Source of the DNA: Fratercula arctica
Lineage: Eukaryota > Chordata > Aves > Charadriiformes > Alcidae
Assembly: GCA_947846985.1 (NCBI GenBank)
Contig: CANTUZ010000005.1
Location: 11,278,001-11,342,000 of the forward strand
Length of the DNA stretch: 64,000 bases
Direction: 5' to 3'
In this document: positions 11,646 through 25,643 of the stretch, piece by piece
Layout: each line of letters begins with the position of its first letter
How positions within the stretch are numbered: the stretch's first letter is position 1
Notes under the pieces: generated by a model
Database searches by the model: none
Seen by the model: only the letters and a program-made list of their open reading frames with translations
What the model was told of the DNA's origin: nothing
Position numbers and translations under genes: made by a program

Positions 11646-14600
11646 TTGCATAAACATCACCTTAATAAGAGGGAGCAGGAGCTTCATCACCCAAGAAGCC
11701 ATTCAGGAAAAGTATTGTGATGGAGCGCAAAGAAAGACTGAGGGAGTTCATTAATGGATATCCCTTGGCTGCCCAAACTCTCCTGTTTCTCCCACAGAGA
11801 GAGAAAGCAAACGTGTGAGTGGGAGGAAGTGTTTACAGGAGTATGCATGCATAAAAACATGCACAGGTACTATGAGGTAAAATAATGACGGAAATTTTTC
11901 ATTAAAAGTAGGATTTCTCTCCTCAAACCTAAATAAAGTAGATTACTCATGCATTCCAACTATTCTTACTTGGTTATTACTGTGGTCCCTAGTATAGTCC
12001 ATGTTCATACTTTTCCCCGTTAGCAGGAACATGGAGCATACTCCCTCTTTATCTGATACTGGCATTAGTTAATGTGTCATTTAAATAGAAAGCAATACCA
12101 CATGTTATACTGAAACGGATTTAGCTCTACACTGAGATACTGACACCCAGCTCCTGTTCCAGCTTCTACCAAATCCTGAACTCTACATTTCTTTCTAGAT
12201 AGCAGGGAGGTGAGTGGCACGAACCAAGCAGTACAACATACTGTTGAAGGAGGTCTACTCCATCTTAGCTAAAAGCCCAAGGCATTGCCAAGGTGATAAA
12301 AATACCAGTATAATGACAAAGGGGCATAAACTAAGGTACTTGACAACACAACCTACAGCGTATTTACTCCAACGGCACTTTAATACCTTATATGAGAACA
12401 TTCTCTCAAATAATATGATTTCTTTTTCAGCAGAGGTCCAATTACAATTAAAATAAAAGAAAGCTGGTAAGCCTTTCTTCTTTCTGCTTCACAGCTTGAT
12501 TGTGAAGGACAAACTTCTCTGGTTGAGCCCACTTCTAATAGGAACACTTTTCTTTTTTGATTTTACAAGAAAGTGTTTTACAATCCAGAGAGGATGAGTC
12601 ATCAGAAAATCCTTGTCTGGTTGCCAAAAACCTGCCCCTCTTCATTATGAACATAAAGATAAAAGCTCTTACAGTACATTAGCTGGCATACGCCTACACA
12701 GACAGTACAAATAAATTAATTGTGCCTAGCCTCAAACATCCAAAGAGGTGTAGTAGGGGCTCAGTCCATCTTGTTTCATTAACAAATTAAACTGTAATAG
12801 AGTATCAACAATTCTCTTATGTACATAAGCTTGGCTGTTGTACAGAAAGGTTTTGCAGGTATCATGCTTTCTTACATACGTACATTGTAATTCTAATATT
12901 TACATTAGTTTGTATACACTACATAAATACCAACAAAAATGGTATATGCTAGAAAAAAAATGTAAGTGTTGGAATAAGCCTGTTGGCCACCCTACAAAAT
13001 TATTCAGAAACTGCATAGGTTTTCGGAACCCAAGACTGAGGTAGTGATGTTTACTAAAAAAGGGAATTTGGGGTATGACACTATTTCACACATGCAAAAT
13101 TTACACACTGTTTTGCATCTGACAAGGCAGGCAAGTATATTTGGAAGTGTGACTGAACTGTATCTGGTCTGGTACATTCAGGTTCATTTGAAAACTGCAC
13201 GATTGGCAAACATCAAGGCTATTTCATAAAAACATATACAGACGTGTATTTTACAACTCAGCCAATGAGACTACAGATCAAAAGGAAAGTCACTGTATAA
13301 AGTACTCTATATGGACCAGGGGCCAGAATTACTGGAAATAATCAACATTTACCATGAAACCCCTGCTACAGACGAACTGTTTTCCTTCTGGAATGCTCAC
13401 AATCTTTAGCATGAGAAAGTTATACACAACCAACTTGAAAAACAAGTTTAACTCTACTTAGCCACAAGCTAAGATTACACCCTCAAACACACCTTTCTAA
13501 GATTTCTTATGAGAGGTTTGTTTGTGCAATCCAGTTAAGGGCAATTTGTTAAAATTGCTCTGTGATTTTCTTTATCCTTTAACTGCATAATTTAAGCAAC
13601 CTGCATTTTATAAGTTCAAAGAATTATTTTTTTTTGTAATTGCATATTTCTGCCTGGTTTTACCTCCTGAAAAATGAAAAGTTGCGAAGAAAGAAGACAG
13701 AAAAAAAAGAATAGAAGAGACAGATTGAGCTCAATCTATCATAGTAAGCAACTCCTTAATTAATGAGAACAGAGATTGAGTTAACATAAAATACAAGGGT
13801 TCAAAACAATCTGCAGTGTGTTACTGCTGCTCTACCTTTTTGGCCTCTAACCTCAGGGCCAGGAAAAGCTACAGCAAAAAGCAAGGTGCTGGCTCCTCCA
13901 GAAGCCAAGTATTACCGCTGATACCCAAAGGCCAGCAGCTCCCACCTCTCTGAAGCCTCAATGATCCCTGAACAGAGAATTTTACCCTCTGTGTTTTGGA
14001 CAAGCACGCAGTCAGGCAGTCGTTAAGATCCCTCCCCAGGTGCAGCAGGACATTGCCGCAGTTGTGATGCTCTGGCCGGCTCTCTGCCAGGGCTTCCTTC
14101 CAGCTTTGTCCCTCCTTAAGTTTCACTTTGTATCTTCAACCAGAGACAGTATTTTTCTTCTCTTCCTACCTTGGGAAAGCACACTGCTGCTATCTGATGT
14201 TAGTAGCTGTTACATGGTATTACACATGTGGACACAGCCTCAGTGGCTCCCGAACAAGCTCCAAACTAGTTTGCAGAGGCCAGCCTTTCTGCAGAGGGGT
14301 AAAGCAGTGTGTCCAAAGACACGGATGTGCACCTTACAGCAGACTGTGGCTCACTACTCCCATTGCACATGTTTGGTTTTTTCCAGAGATTGGTTTTGAC
14401 AGGCACCAAGGCCAGTGCAGACATACTGGCCCAGACTCATGACATCACCTGATTAATAAATCCAAGGAAGGTTTGGCAGCTCTGGCTACAGGCAGCCAGC
14501 CCGCGGGAGAACAGCAGCCACGCATCAGATAATGCAACACTAACTCACTGCTCTACACAGTGCTTCAATCAATAGACAACTTTCTCACAAGCCTGCTGTA

Positions 14601-16430
14601 CTAACCATCAGTTTATATGTCCCCTTCTGTAAGCCCCAAAGGTCCCACCAAAGCAAAGACCAAACCTGCTTCTGCCTCCCAGCCGGAGGGATGCACAGGG
14701 CAGCAAGGACATTATCCTCATGGCAGCATCATTGACAGGGAGATGACAAAGAGCCCTGGGACTGTGACTTTACACTCACTGAACGAAGGCGGCTCCATGG
14801 TGAAACACGCCAGAGCCTCAGTGAGCCCCCTCTGCCCGCCAGAGCACAGTCAGGCCACAGCCTCCCAAAATGAGGTCACCTTTTTTTCCCTTCCTTTATT
14901 AACGGCACCTCATTATTGCAGAATGATGTGAGCACTTAATTAGTGCTATGGGTTAATCACTCTGCCTGAAGAGCTTCCCTCTCTTTCATGGATAAAGGAA
15001 GCCAGCCCAGGTTCCCGTTATCCAGCTACCAGCATTGGCTCTCATAAAGCACCATCTTCGGCTGAAGTCAACCACAGCCATCACACAGATATGTAATGTC
15101 TGATGTGTAACTGTAGATATCCTTTCTTTTATGGGGTTAATACTTGCCCTTGGGGATAATTGTGCAGGACTTTAGATGAGAGATTTCCATAAAAGGCAGT
15201 AAGAGTCACCCAGTTAAAACCACACATAACTCAAGCTAGTTTACCCCTTTGCATTATTTAAATGTCTCCCTTTAATGTGAATGCATCAATTTAAAGGCAC
15301 AGTGCTGGCAGCGCTCCGGACAGGCAGCTCTTCTCTGGCAACCAAATATGTCTCTTCAAAATTTAAGTTTAGATGGATTTCAAAAATGCACTTATTCCTA
15401 GGCCTCCTGGAATAAATCCACATTTCTCACTGCTGTCAGGGAACTTGTAGTGTCAGATGTACTGCATCCCGTCACCTGGGTGCCAGGCAGGTCGGGGATT
15501 ATGCTCTGTCTAAACCAGATGTGGACACTGGAATCCAACACACTGGCATTTCAAACTGTTGACTGCTTGTGATTCTCCTGACTCCAAGTGAGCACCTGGA
15601 CACTTTGTGAGTGGACCCAGAGAAGGAGGGGGAACTACCAGCTGCTCCAGCCCTTCCCCTCTCTTTCCCGGTTCCCAGAGTACTGACTCTGGCTCATGCC
15701 TTCCTTGCAAGTGCTTCTGCTAAATCAAAATTTACACCAGGACATGCAGGTAACCAGAGACTTTTCCAAATGACTTAGAGCTTGGCCTTCCATTTTAAGA
15801 TCACCATTTTTTTTTCAGGTTTATTTCTAGTTTGTATTTATACAAAGAACACCAGCAAGGTTCAAGTTACAGCAATGAAATTTAACTACGCTAAAAGGGA
15901 GAGAGCCTTTTTTAAAACAATTTTGGCTTTAATGTTAAAAACATGCAAACAGTAACAAGAGTGAGGTAGAAATATTTTCATTTGATTGCATGTTTCTTTC
16001 TCTGACTACACTCATGAACTTGTTTCCTGGTCAAGGGGAATTTTTGCAGGTAGAAACAATAATTCTGCCATCCACTCAGTCCCCAAGTATCTTGTTTTTA
16101 TAAGGCACAAAGGTTTTGTCAGTCAGGCTACCTAGGAGTGAAAGTTATGTCTCATAATCTGTAATTCTATTGCCCATTACATACCATCTGGTGACACAGT
16201 CAAAGATAATCTGATTTTTGTCTTTCAAAAAAACACCGCATAGCTGTATCATATGGTGCATGCAATATGATAAATTACTTATTTAAATATGGTTTCTCTA
16301 TAGTTTACAAATACATGGACACTTTCAGTTAACCTGAAAGCAGTTTTGAGCAGGGGTTTTTTGCTTGTTACTTCAAATGTCTGAGTGCCTAGCTGAGGGG
16401 TTTATCTATTGTACAATTACAATTGTTTTA

Positions 16431-16446
16431 TCAATTGTACAATTGA
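16431..16446. repeat. Perfect 16-bp palindrome
   Basis: TCAATTGTACAATTGA equals its own reverse complement. A partial copy, ATTGTACAAT, lies about 20 bases upstream at 16408-16417, and ACAATT/AATTGT words fill the interval. It could form a small cruciform. No function is evident. Confidence 0.8.
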
Positions 16447-17360
16447 GCAGCTAACATCTAATCTAACCAACCTTTAATAATTCAAAGCTTTGCATCTACA
16501 GTGCAATAAATATGACGAAGCTGTTTCATGTTCCAAAAGCAGCAATGTCTTATTGCACTCTTTACTAGGAAGAGCCTGATATAATTTAATTATAGACTAC
16601 TTGTTCAATGTGATGCAGCAGTTCTCAAGTATTTCAAGTAGATTCTGGGCATCTACCCATAAAGAGCTCCATGCAAGATAACGGTCCGTCAATATATCTG
16701 CAGGTTTGCAGCAGATTTGCTTTTGTCACTTTATTTTCAGTCTCCAAAAGTAATCAAAATAGTTAGTGGGTTGCCAAAAGTTGTATCCTCACAAAATAAA
16801 TCAAAAAAGAGAATCAATCATGCTGGGCAAAAGAAAACTCTTACACAATTAACCTGGTGAAGGGAAATAGGCTGTTTGCTGTTGCTCAACTCCTTTGCCA
16901 AACTATTTCAGTAGCCCTTAAGTTCTTCAAGGCCAAACCTTCAAACAACAATCTCATCCCCTTCTGATGCACAAGGCACACCCAAAACATTTTCAAGAGG
17001 GGTGGAAAGTAGTAAAAGAAGATTTCTGTGATTTCCAGTCAGGTTCTTCTGGGAAGATTACATATTTCTAGGAGACTATAATGTACACGTACATCTGTAC
17101 CTCTGATACAATCACATAATCAACATTCAAATCTAGATAGCTATTTTTCCATGTAGATTTTTATTACTTTCTCTTCCTGGAATAATTAACCACTTTTGGG
17201 ATTTTTTTAACTTAAGAAGTGAAGACTTAATTTTCACCTGACTTTTCAATGTCAATTCTGAATAATTGCCATTTTTCTTGCAGGCCAGCTTTAAGTCTTA
17301 TCACATTGCTGTGTCCTTTTGCACTGGCAGGTTTTGTTCCCACCAGAGCCTCTGAACAAG

Positions 17361-17402
17361 CCAAAGCCAAAGCCAAAGCCAAAGCCAAAGCCAAAGCCAA
17401 AG
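17361..17402 (+). repeat. (CCAAAG)7 hexanucleotide microsatellite
   Basis: Seven perfect tandem copies of CCAAAG. Because the unit length is a multiple of three, both strands stay open and read as Lys-Ala on the plus strand and Phe-Gly on the minus strand. This produces the apparent frames at 17249-17431 and 17291-17749. These are repeat artefacts, with no other coding support around them. Confidence 0.95.
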
Positions 17403-18118
17403 CACATCCCTACATTAATCTCATTGAGTGATACACCTGCATCACTCACCAGAAGTTTCCAGAGTCTCAGGCTTTGTTTGGGGAGAAGGAGACAGTAGTG
17501 CTCCGATGAAAGACAAGAAGAAAGTTTTGTGTTGGGTGATGTCTCACCAACAACCCGGCTGCTGGGACACCAGACCATGCACCTTGGGGAGGCAGGGAAC
17601 ATTTCCGAAACCTGGTGAGTGCAGAGATGGCACACGAGCCCCAGGTGCAAGGTCACAGGTGTTCCATTATGCTGCTGCTCTCTCACACGCATCTGCTGAG
17701 CCCTAAAAGCACCAGACCTCATCCACAAAGCACAGAAAGTTTGTCCCATTTCCTCTGCCTTCTAAATCCAATCATCCCATTCTTGCTCCGTCTGACCAGG
17801 CTGTCCAGCTGCCTATGCCTATCAGGTATGTTCTGCTACTAGAAGGGATTTGAATAAAGCATTTAAGTGTCTGGCAAGCATTTTCTTCAATGAAGACATG
17901 CTATGAACTAGGAAATCATATTTTCAACTGTGCTGCCTGCCAGAAAAGTGCACAAACTTCCAATAGCAAAGAAATGAGGTCATTCTGGTCAACTGCCAAA
18001 ATCAGCACATTTCCTCTTTTGGTTCTGGATGCTGCACCTCCACGATGTGCGACAAGTTGTGAGAGGGAGGTGCAGTCTCTCAGAAAAGGAAATAAAAAAT
18101 AAACCAGGGGACGTTATT

Positions 18119-18136
18119 AAAAAAAAAAAAAAAAAA
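18119..18136. repeat. A(18) homopolymer
   Basis: Eighteen consecutive A residues followed by a purine-rich segment (GGCGGGTGGGAGGGAGG and A-rich sequence). No recognisable retroposon body precedes it. Confidence 0.9.
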
Positions 18137-18344
18137 GGCGGGTGGGAGGGAGGAAAAGAGAAACAAAAGAAAAAAACATGAAGCATCCTGATGTCCCATG
18201 ACCCTCCTCCTAAAGATCTATTTAACTGGAGTCCAGTATAACCTTTCTAATAGGATGTTGGTACCTTATCTTGATATTGGAGAAATGTAAAGCTTCATCC
18301 CATTAGAGGAATGCAGCTTTTTGTTAGAGGGCTGAACTGGTCAG

Positions 18345-18415
18345 TTTGGAATTAAACCCTGGTCTTGCCACAAGTTCCTGTGGGGCTTGAGACTTTCCTT
18401 GCCTGAGACCCTATC
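18345..18415 (+). repeat. Possible ancient SINE-like fragment
   Basis: The order of words AAACCCTGGTCTTGCCAC, then TTCCTGTG, then CCTTGCCTGAGACC loosely follows the tRNA-derived MIR pattern (AACCC..CTCTGCCAC, then CTGTGTGACCTTGGGC). Divergence is large, so this is a by-eye resemblance only. Confidence 0.25.
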
Positions 18416-18568
18416 CTGTGCCTGCTCTTGTGTATTTGAAAACTAAGTTTTCCTGAGCTGGGAGTATGTCTTTACAGTAGAGCAGAGTCTGGAACAGTGG
18501 ATTTTGGATGCTCATTTAATAGTATTAAGTGGCCCAAACCGAAACTAACTGCACTAACCGAAATGACA

Positions 18569-18601
18569 GTAGTAGTAGTAATAAGAATAATAATAGTAAT
18601 T
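18569..18601. repeat. GTA/ATA trinucleotide-rich simple repeat
   Basis: A short imperfect run of AGT and AAT triplets (AGTAGTAGTAGTAATAAG and following). Low complexity only. Confidence 0.7.
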
Positions 18602-21009
18602 ATCTCAGCCTTTATTTTCAAGCTAATGTCTGCCAAAAAGAGTTAGGAGAAGTTTCTCATTGTGGCAACATATTTATGTGTGTAATTTACAAGCAGCTCA
18701 TCTGAATAATTTGAATTTTTTATTAAGATTATTCTCTCATTTTCCATTGAGAAGTCTTCTTAGATACTGACTCACATTCAGCCTTGTAGGGAAAAGTGCC
18801 AAGCATTTGTTTTTCTTATGTCTCCAGTAGTTATTTGACTCCTGCGTTAAACTCAGCAAAGCCAAAGTTGAATAGGAACAATCTTAATTTAATTATTAAA
18901 TACATTTCAAACTTCACTGTGATTTTAAAAAGATCTTTCATGTGGGGTAGTGGAAATGTGCCAGGGAAATCTAAAAAACTACATGTAATCCTCTCTCCCC
19001 ATCCCTTCTTTCATTCTGCCTCTCTCAAAAGGAGGTTAGGTGAACTCACATCTATGGGAGATAGGGTAAGCTAGTTTCACTTCAGGTTTGATAGAAAAAA
19101 GTTACCAGGGCATCATGCCAAGCCTGCCACTTTTGAGATAAATATGACTTTCTTTCAGGACTGTTTTATGACGGGCACAGCAAGAGGCTTATATTCTATG
19201 GCAATTCAATTGCAGATTTAGCTATGCAGCAGCTGCCACTGCTTCATTATAAACAACAGTTCGCTCTAAAGTTCTCTTAAGAAGTTTACAAAAGGGACAG
19301 TGTATTTATCTGACGTCTGTTACAGTGGTGCAGAGATACACAGATGGCCTTTGACTCTCACCCTCTGCATCACACAGAGCCAAACCCAGTTCTACAGAAA
19401 GGGACAGACCTTAAATTTGCCTGCTTTTTTCCTGATGACACTCCCCTCGTCTATTTGACACTCAGAGACAGCTTACTTTCCTTGGGAGGGTCAGATTGGC
19501 AGATGAACTATAGTGAGGAAAGGAAACATGTTAAGTATGAAAACATTCTCATAAGCTCTCACAGGAAAAGGATGTAGCTAACAATAAAGGAGAATACTGC
19601 ATTTCTCTGCCAAACCTTATCATACAAGATTATGCATTTCCAAAACTTACATTTATACCAGTTAAATATCAGTAGTGCTACATCTACAGGAAGCATATTC
19701 CGAATTACCCTTTCTATATTCCCTATAGTAGCTCAGTTCTGGAGGTTTCTTTCTGAGGTAGCAATAGGCAAATGTATCACCACCTCACTTAACTCAGAAT
19801 AGTACCAGAGTGCTGGGAGTTACAAAGTGAACCGCTTCACCACTGTCTCACCAGTCCCATGAGTGATCCATCAGGGAACACCTCCAAGAGCCACTCAGGC
19901 AAGGCTGTCATAGACCACTTGCAAGCAAGCTTCATTCACCAGATCCTCACCCGTAGTATTGATGGCCTGGCCTCCCGCCAGGCACAAATACTGTTTGCTG
20001 CCCAGTTGGAAGGCTAATTACTTCAAGTTCGTCCTTCCTCCTCCGGGGTTGCTCCCTGCACTTCTTCAGTTTTGCAAAGCTGGTACAGTAAAGCCAAAGA
20101 GATGATAAAAGTATGGTCTGGGCATGGCTTTGAACTGCTTGCCTTTGCTTGGCTCAGCAGCCATATTATTTGTGGTTTCACTGAAAAGCTTCAGCTCTGA
20201 CTGTTCTGGCCAAGTTTCATGGTTTTCCGTACCTTTCTGGGGAGCAATCAGAATGAGCTTTTTGATGGACCATCCCTAGCCCAAGCTTTATTCCAAGAAA
20301 TGCACGAGCCAGCAGAAACCTAATGACCTTTTCTTGCTGTCCTGAGTACCACCAGGGCAGCCGGTTTTGACTCATTCCTCATTTTGTTCACCTGTGGACA
20401 CATCTGCCAAACAGGCAGCACAGGTGATTTTTCCTCCACACAGGCTGCTGGAGAGACATTCACAGACAGCCCTCCGTGTACATTCAGTGTCTAATTGGAG
20501 GAGTGGATGCCCAGGTCAACACCTGTACTCAATTTTACAAATGTAAAAGAAGAAAGGAATGCTGCTGGCAGGTCATTCTCAGAAAGGGATCCAGGGGGCT
20601 CTGTAACTTGCCTTACCCTCATGGATCTGGAATTGCTGCACGTGATGAAAGCAGCCTGTTAACAGTTCATCATAAAACATGCTCAGAGATTTTATGTCCT
20701 AAATTATGTATATGATTGTTTTGCCTGTTTGGTGACTGTTAGTGTAGTGGGAAGTCTAAATCACTGTTATTACACCTCTAAGTAAGGATTTTTTTAACTA
20801 TCATTTAAATTAAAAAGAAAAAAGACAAGTCCTCAGCAAGAATACTTCAAAAAGCTGCAATCATTCTGTGAGCAGCCTTAAATACTGACTTGATATTTCT
20901 TCTAGTCCTGGGATACACCAGTTTCAGCATGTTACTTCAGAGGAGGATCAGTTTTTCTGCAAGGACTGAGACCTATGCATCAGTTTCACCGCTTAAAAAT
21001 GGTTCTTTA

Positions 21010-21110
21010 CATACATTTTCATAATAAAGCACTTTATAACTATTACCCAATTATTGCTTACAGCATTAAGTAACAAGGTATTATTAGTCCAATTTTACAG
21101 AAGGGAACAA
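21010..21110 (+). repeat. Ancient LINE 3'-end fossil (L3/CR1-like)
   Basis: The words AAAGCACTTTATAA, then AAGGTATTATTAGTCC, then AATTTTACAGAAGGGAAC follow the order found at the 3' ends of very old amniote LINEs of the L2/L3/CR1 kind (AGCACTTTACAAA, GGTA..ATTAT..CCC, TTTTACAGATGGGGAAAC). It is strongly diverged and noncoding. A second copy of the first part is at 47573-47670. Confidence 0.45.
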
Positions 21111-24100
21111 CTCATGAAATCTGAAATACTTATTCTGCTTTTGCGTAGGCTTTCTCATATTAATTAATTATGAGACTTAATTACACTCAATCTCACCACT
21201 CCAAACCAATTACGGAAAATTGTGTAAAGCAAAGAAGTAGGGAAATCTCTATCTCAGAGACAATCACTTATACTGACAGTACTTTCCACACAGGTATATA
21301 AAAGGACTTTGCAAATACTAACTCACACACCCAATGCAAGGGGATAGATTTTTCTCTGATTTTTCCCCAACTGCCCCTACACCAGTAATCTGAGAAATGA
21401 ACACTTCTCCCAGCTTCCTCACTCAACTCTGCCCCAGAAACCAAATGCAAATCTCTGCCCCCTGACTTGTGCCTTAATCACATGATCACCTTTCTTCCCA
21501 GAAGCAGTAAGAAATTCCCCAGGCATGTTAAAAACCCCAGATTAGAAGAGCTCTAATCCAATGACTTTAAACATGGGTTGGTAAGAATTGGGGTATGCTA
21601 TATTTATATGTCGCAAAATATTTTTTAGCTTTCTATTTATTTTGAATCTACAGCAATTTTATTTGCTGAAGTTCAGCCCACAAGGGGAATGGTAAATCCT
21701 CTAAAACATCACTTAAAAAGTTTTTGTTCCATTGAAGTATCTATGAACACTTCCGCACCCTATGTTGAGACGTTAGTTCCTGATTTCCCACAGCACTTAG
21801 CCACAGGGATTCACAACACGTTTCAATGCTTTCAACAACAGCAGCATTCCACAGGGAACCATTCCCTTATTTCCAAGTCATGGCTCTTACAAATACGGAC
21901 TAAGCCAAGGCAAACTGGCCTTTCTATATTAATACCAACTGATCCTCTCATAAAATGTGCACATTTGAAATCAGGGGAGAAACAAGAGCAATTATCATCT
22001 TTGGCAGTTTGTCTAAAGAGGGTAAATCTACTTGATTAAAACTGGGGAGAGACATTGAACTGACAAATATTAATCTGAATTTTCCCTAATTTCTTTATCC
22101 TGTTTGCCAGTGAGTGAAGGCTGCTCTAAAAGACTCTTTGTGAATAAAGGTGTAAATGTAGTGGAGGAGACTCCATTCATTTATGACTTTCACTTCTTTG
22201 CAGCCAAGATTTCCCCCCAGTCTTCACAGTTATGACATTTTGTGTTCAATCTGGCCTATTCCAGCAGAAGATTCAGTCTGTGCTCCTTGCAATTATGCCT
22301 TGTTTGCATCACACCATAACAAGTGCGCTATGAGAGTTTCACGCACTGGAATCTACCAGACAGTATATTTTAAATGGTCTCCAGTTGTCTAAGTCAGCCT
22401 CATGGCACAGCAGCAGAATTAAATATAATGGGATCTGGCAGGCTGCATTCACAGGACTGTGATGTAAAAAGAGGGAAAATATACATCAGCATTCTGACTG
22501 TTTCTCACAATTTTTCCAAATACAATTAAGTAAAACAAATACCTTCCTGAGCCTGAAAAAACAAAGAGATTGTAGGTGCAGTTAAATCAGCCATCTTTCA
22601 AATACACATTCTTCGTTATTCTGCAAACCTTTCTCTTCTTCCTTGCCCAATGATACTTCTCTACTTCTGTTAGCCCAGGAAAGGTCAGCTACAGTATAAA
22701 ACAGGCAGAGATCACCTAGGCATTCAAAAGAGTAAGATGCTCAATTTCATGTCTGAATTTCCATACCTAATGGCAGCTTGACCCCCACCCAAGTAAACTC
22801 CTAATTTTCCTTATTCAGACAGGAGAGATACCATCCACCTCAATTCAGTCACAGAGGGTGGATGGCCAGGATCCCCTTCTGGAAGCCTTCAAAGGCACAC
22901 AGCTCTCTCCTCTGAATACACAGAGAACTAAAAACTTTCTCTAGTAAGACTGGCTTACCAAGCACCAAAAATTTAGCAACAAATTAAGTACCTAGTCCTC
23001 TTAATTTGGGCCCCATCCTCCAATCTTCAGAACAGACGCTTTCCTTGAACAAGCAAAATATAAATTGCAAGCATAACATTAATGCAGGAACCTATATCTA
23101 CCACAGTATTGTTATAACAAATATCAGCACAAATTCTGTGTTAATGACAGAGTCATGTGTTTTCCATGCTTTAGTACTAACCCCTGAGCTTAATTATTAC
23201 ATTTAGTGTCTAGGGCAGCAACACTTCCTACCCAGCACCCATCATCAGTCCAGCAATTAATTGCATACCACTGACCTTCATAGAACACCATGGAAATTTT
23301 ATTACTGTACAACTCAATTGCATTTCATACAACACTGACTCATAACTATGTCTTATTATAAAAAAATCATGTGCTTACAAAAGGGATAGTTGAGCCAACT
23401 GAACTATTTATAATTTGCAAGAATAAAAAAACATTTCACAAGGTTTGCAACATACATATGAAAAACTTTGCAGCCTTAATACAAGACAAATGTTACTAAG
23501 ATTCACATTATAGACAAATGCGGAATGGAAAATATTCCCTGAAGTCATAATGGCAGGGTTATGCAGTATGCTATTTAAAAGCTATTCACCAACAATGTCC
23601 TCTTCCTTTTAGCCAGAACCCTATGGTAGAAATTCAACTGAAGAGAGTCAATTAATTGGAATTGTGGTTCTACAACTGAGGAATTGGATGTGTAAGGTGG
23701 AGCAGCTGAAGGACAGGACTACACTCCCATGTACTATTCAGTACTAGAAGAGAGGACTAGCAGTCATGGCCTGTGTCTTCTACCTTGGGTTAACCTCTCT
23801 GCAAGTTTGCCACTTTGAGGCGGCTACATCCTGCTTATGTCCTGCCTTAGTCTCTTCTCTCGTTTTTAAGAAAATGCTGCTGCTCAGCACATTTCTTCTA
23901 AATTCAAGAGTCTCCTTGCTCCTTTCCAAACCAAAGCGTTCACAAAATAAATAATTATTGCTTGACTACTCTAATTTCAATTTGGCATGCTAATCTAAGA
24001 GCTAATGTAAGTCAGGGCAAGAAGACTTTCTCCCTGCATTTAAGGGCTGCGTCCGGGATGAAATAACTTGTCACGCCCAGAATTTCAATGCTAGCTTCCA

Positions 24101-25608
24101 AGTTCCCAGACTCAAGTGACCCAGCAGGACACAGCCACAAGCCTCCACACTAACACATCTGCACCAGCTGCAGACTCAGAGAAGGAAAGGGTGCAGCAGG
24201 CAGCATGGGCTTTTTTGGAAGGTGTACATGCGCGCTGAGGAGCCCCAAGAGCTGCTGGTTTGAGAGTTTGCACTGTCCTTGTGCACTTCTGAGTCGTCCT
24301 CCAAATTTCTTACTGGAGCCATTAGTTGGCAGCCAGCTGCTCTCCAAAGTCAAAGCCCAGAGAATATCAAGAGATAACTATGAAGTAAACTGGAGGTCAC
24401 CACCAAGCTTTCTTGCAAGTCAAATGAGTATGGTATTACACTTATTTTAAAACATCGCATCTCCCAAACACCTTGTTCAATATTCCATAAGCAATGAAAA
24501 AGCTTTCTACCATGGCAAATTCCACACATCTGAGGCAATGCACTTAATTCCACCAAAACCCAGTTACAATTCAGTTTACTGTGTCAATTTGGTTTCACGC
24601 CTTTTTTGGTTAAAGATTTGTAACCTATACTGCCAATGACAATAAGATTATCTAACAAACAAAATTTAGTAACAACACTTCGCTTTGAAGAATTGCCTAC
24701 ACATTGAATGGATGATGTCTCTGAGGCAATTCAGAGCTGTATGATGGTAGTGGTTTTGTTTTGTGGTTTAAGAAGTTCAGGCAAATTTTTCAGTTGATAT
24801 CAACAATTTATTAATGTATGTTTTCATAGATTCTTCCATTTCTACAATATAGCAGAGGAAACGTGAAGTGAAACTAGCTTCATTGTAATGAAAAAGGGAT
24901 CTCATAATTTAATTCAGTTTGCTCCCTAATCACAAATGCACAAAGAGCACGAACTAGGGAAGAAATATGTAAAGTGATGCTACAACGTAGCATGCACAAT
25001 TTAAAATCTCCTTTCCTTTAGAAGCCTGGCTTATAAATCAGACTGGAGAGTACACACATTATTAAGATTAGCGAAAAGTTGTGGGCAGGGCTATGATTTG
25101 GAGGCAACAACCCTGCTCTATTTGAAACGGAATTCAAAATTCCCATTGATTTTGCTGACACCTTGGCTTAGATATTCTTTACGCCTAATCACAGAGCATA
25201 ATAATATATATATATTCCTGGAATGACTTGCTATACATCTTGATGTAAAAAGAAGTTAGAAAATGAGTGCAAAGATGACAGACGAGCCTCCGCTCTCCCA
25301 GCCAGGAAAGCTTTTATTGCCATCTCTTCAACACTTTCACTTCTGCCAGAAGTCCCCTCTTCCCGCATGGCCCCTCCAGCTGTCCAAAGTGTCTCCTCCA
25401 GACAGCACTGCTGAGCAGGCGGACCGTGGATTAACAGTATTAGATGTACTTTCTGTCATTTTGTTTTCAGTAATTTAGAAAATTATTTTTCTTGTTGTGG
25501 ATTTTTTTTAATGGGGTGAGGGAGATGTTACAGAAAAAATAAGGATCTCCAAGATCAGAACATATCAGAAGCTCGAGAATACTAAACGTGTCTCTTGACC
25601 ATGAATAT

Positions 25609-25643
25609 GTACACAAACACACACACATGCATGCACACACACA
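25609..25643. repeat. CA-rich dinucleotide repeat
   Basis: An imperfect CA array interrupted by ATGCATGC in the middle. Simple sequence only. Confidence 0.8.

Larger units (their letters stand above)
6968..17357. other. Noncoding AT-rich DNA
   Basis: No gene is supported. Contents worth noting are an imperfect hairpin at 8183-8235, a TTTAAAT-rich segment at 11570-11645, and a perfect 16-base palindrome at 16431-16446. A frame near 12214 begins with residues resembling a histone H3 N-terminus, but it starts at GTG and the match ends after five residues. The rest appears to be unstructured intronic or intergenic DNA. Confidence 0.6.

Noticed and set aside
12214..12456. Frame beginning with residues like the histone H3 N-terminus (ARTKQ)
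   Set aside because: The first codon is GTG and the resemblance stops after five residues; the rest matches nothing recognisable.
16545..16575. TATTGCACT word resembling a miR-92 family seed
   Set aside because: No complementary arm is seen at precursor distance.
17249..17749. Frames encoding Lys-Ala and Phe-Gly repeats
   Set aside because: They are created by the (CCAAAG)7 microsatellite; flanking residues show no family resemblance.
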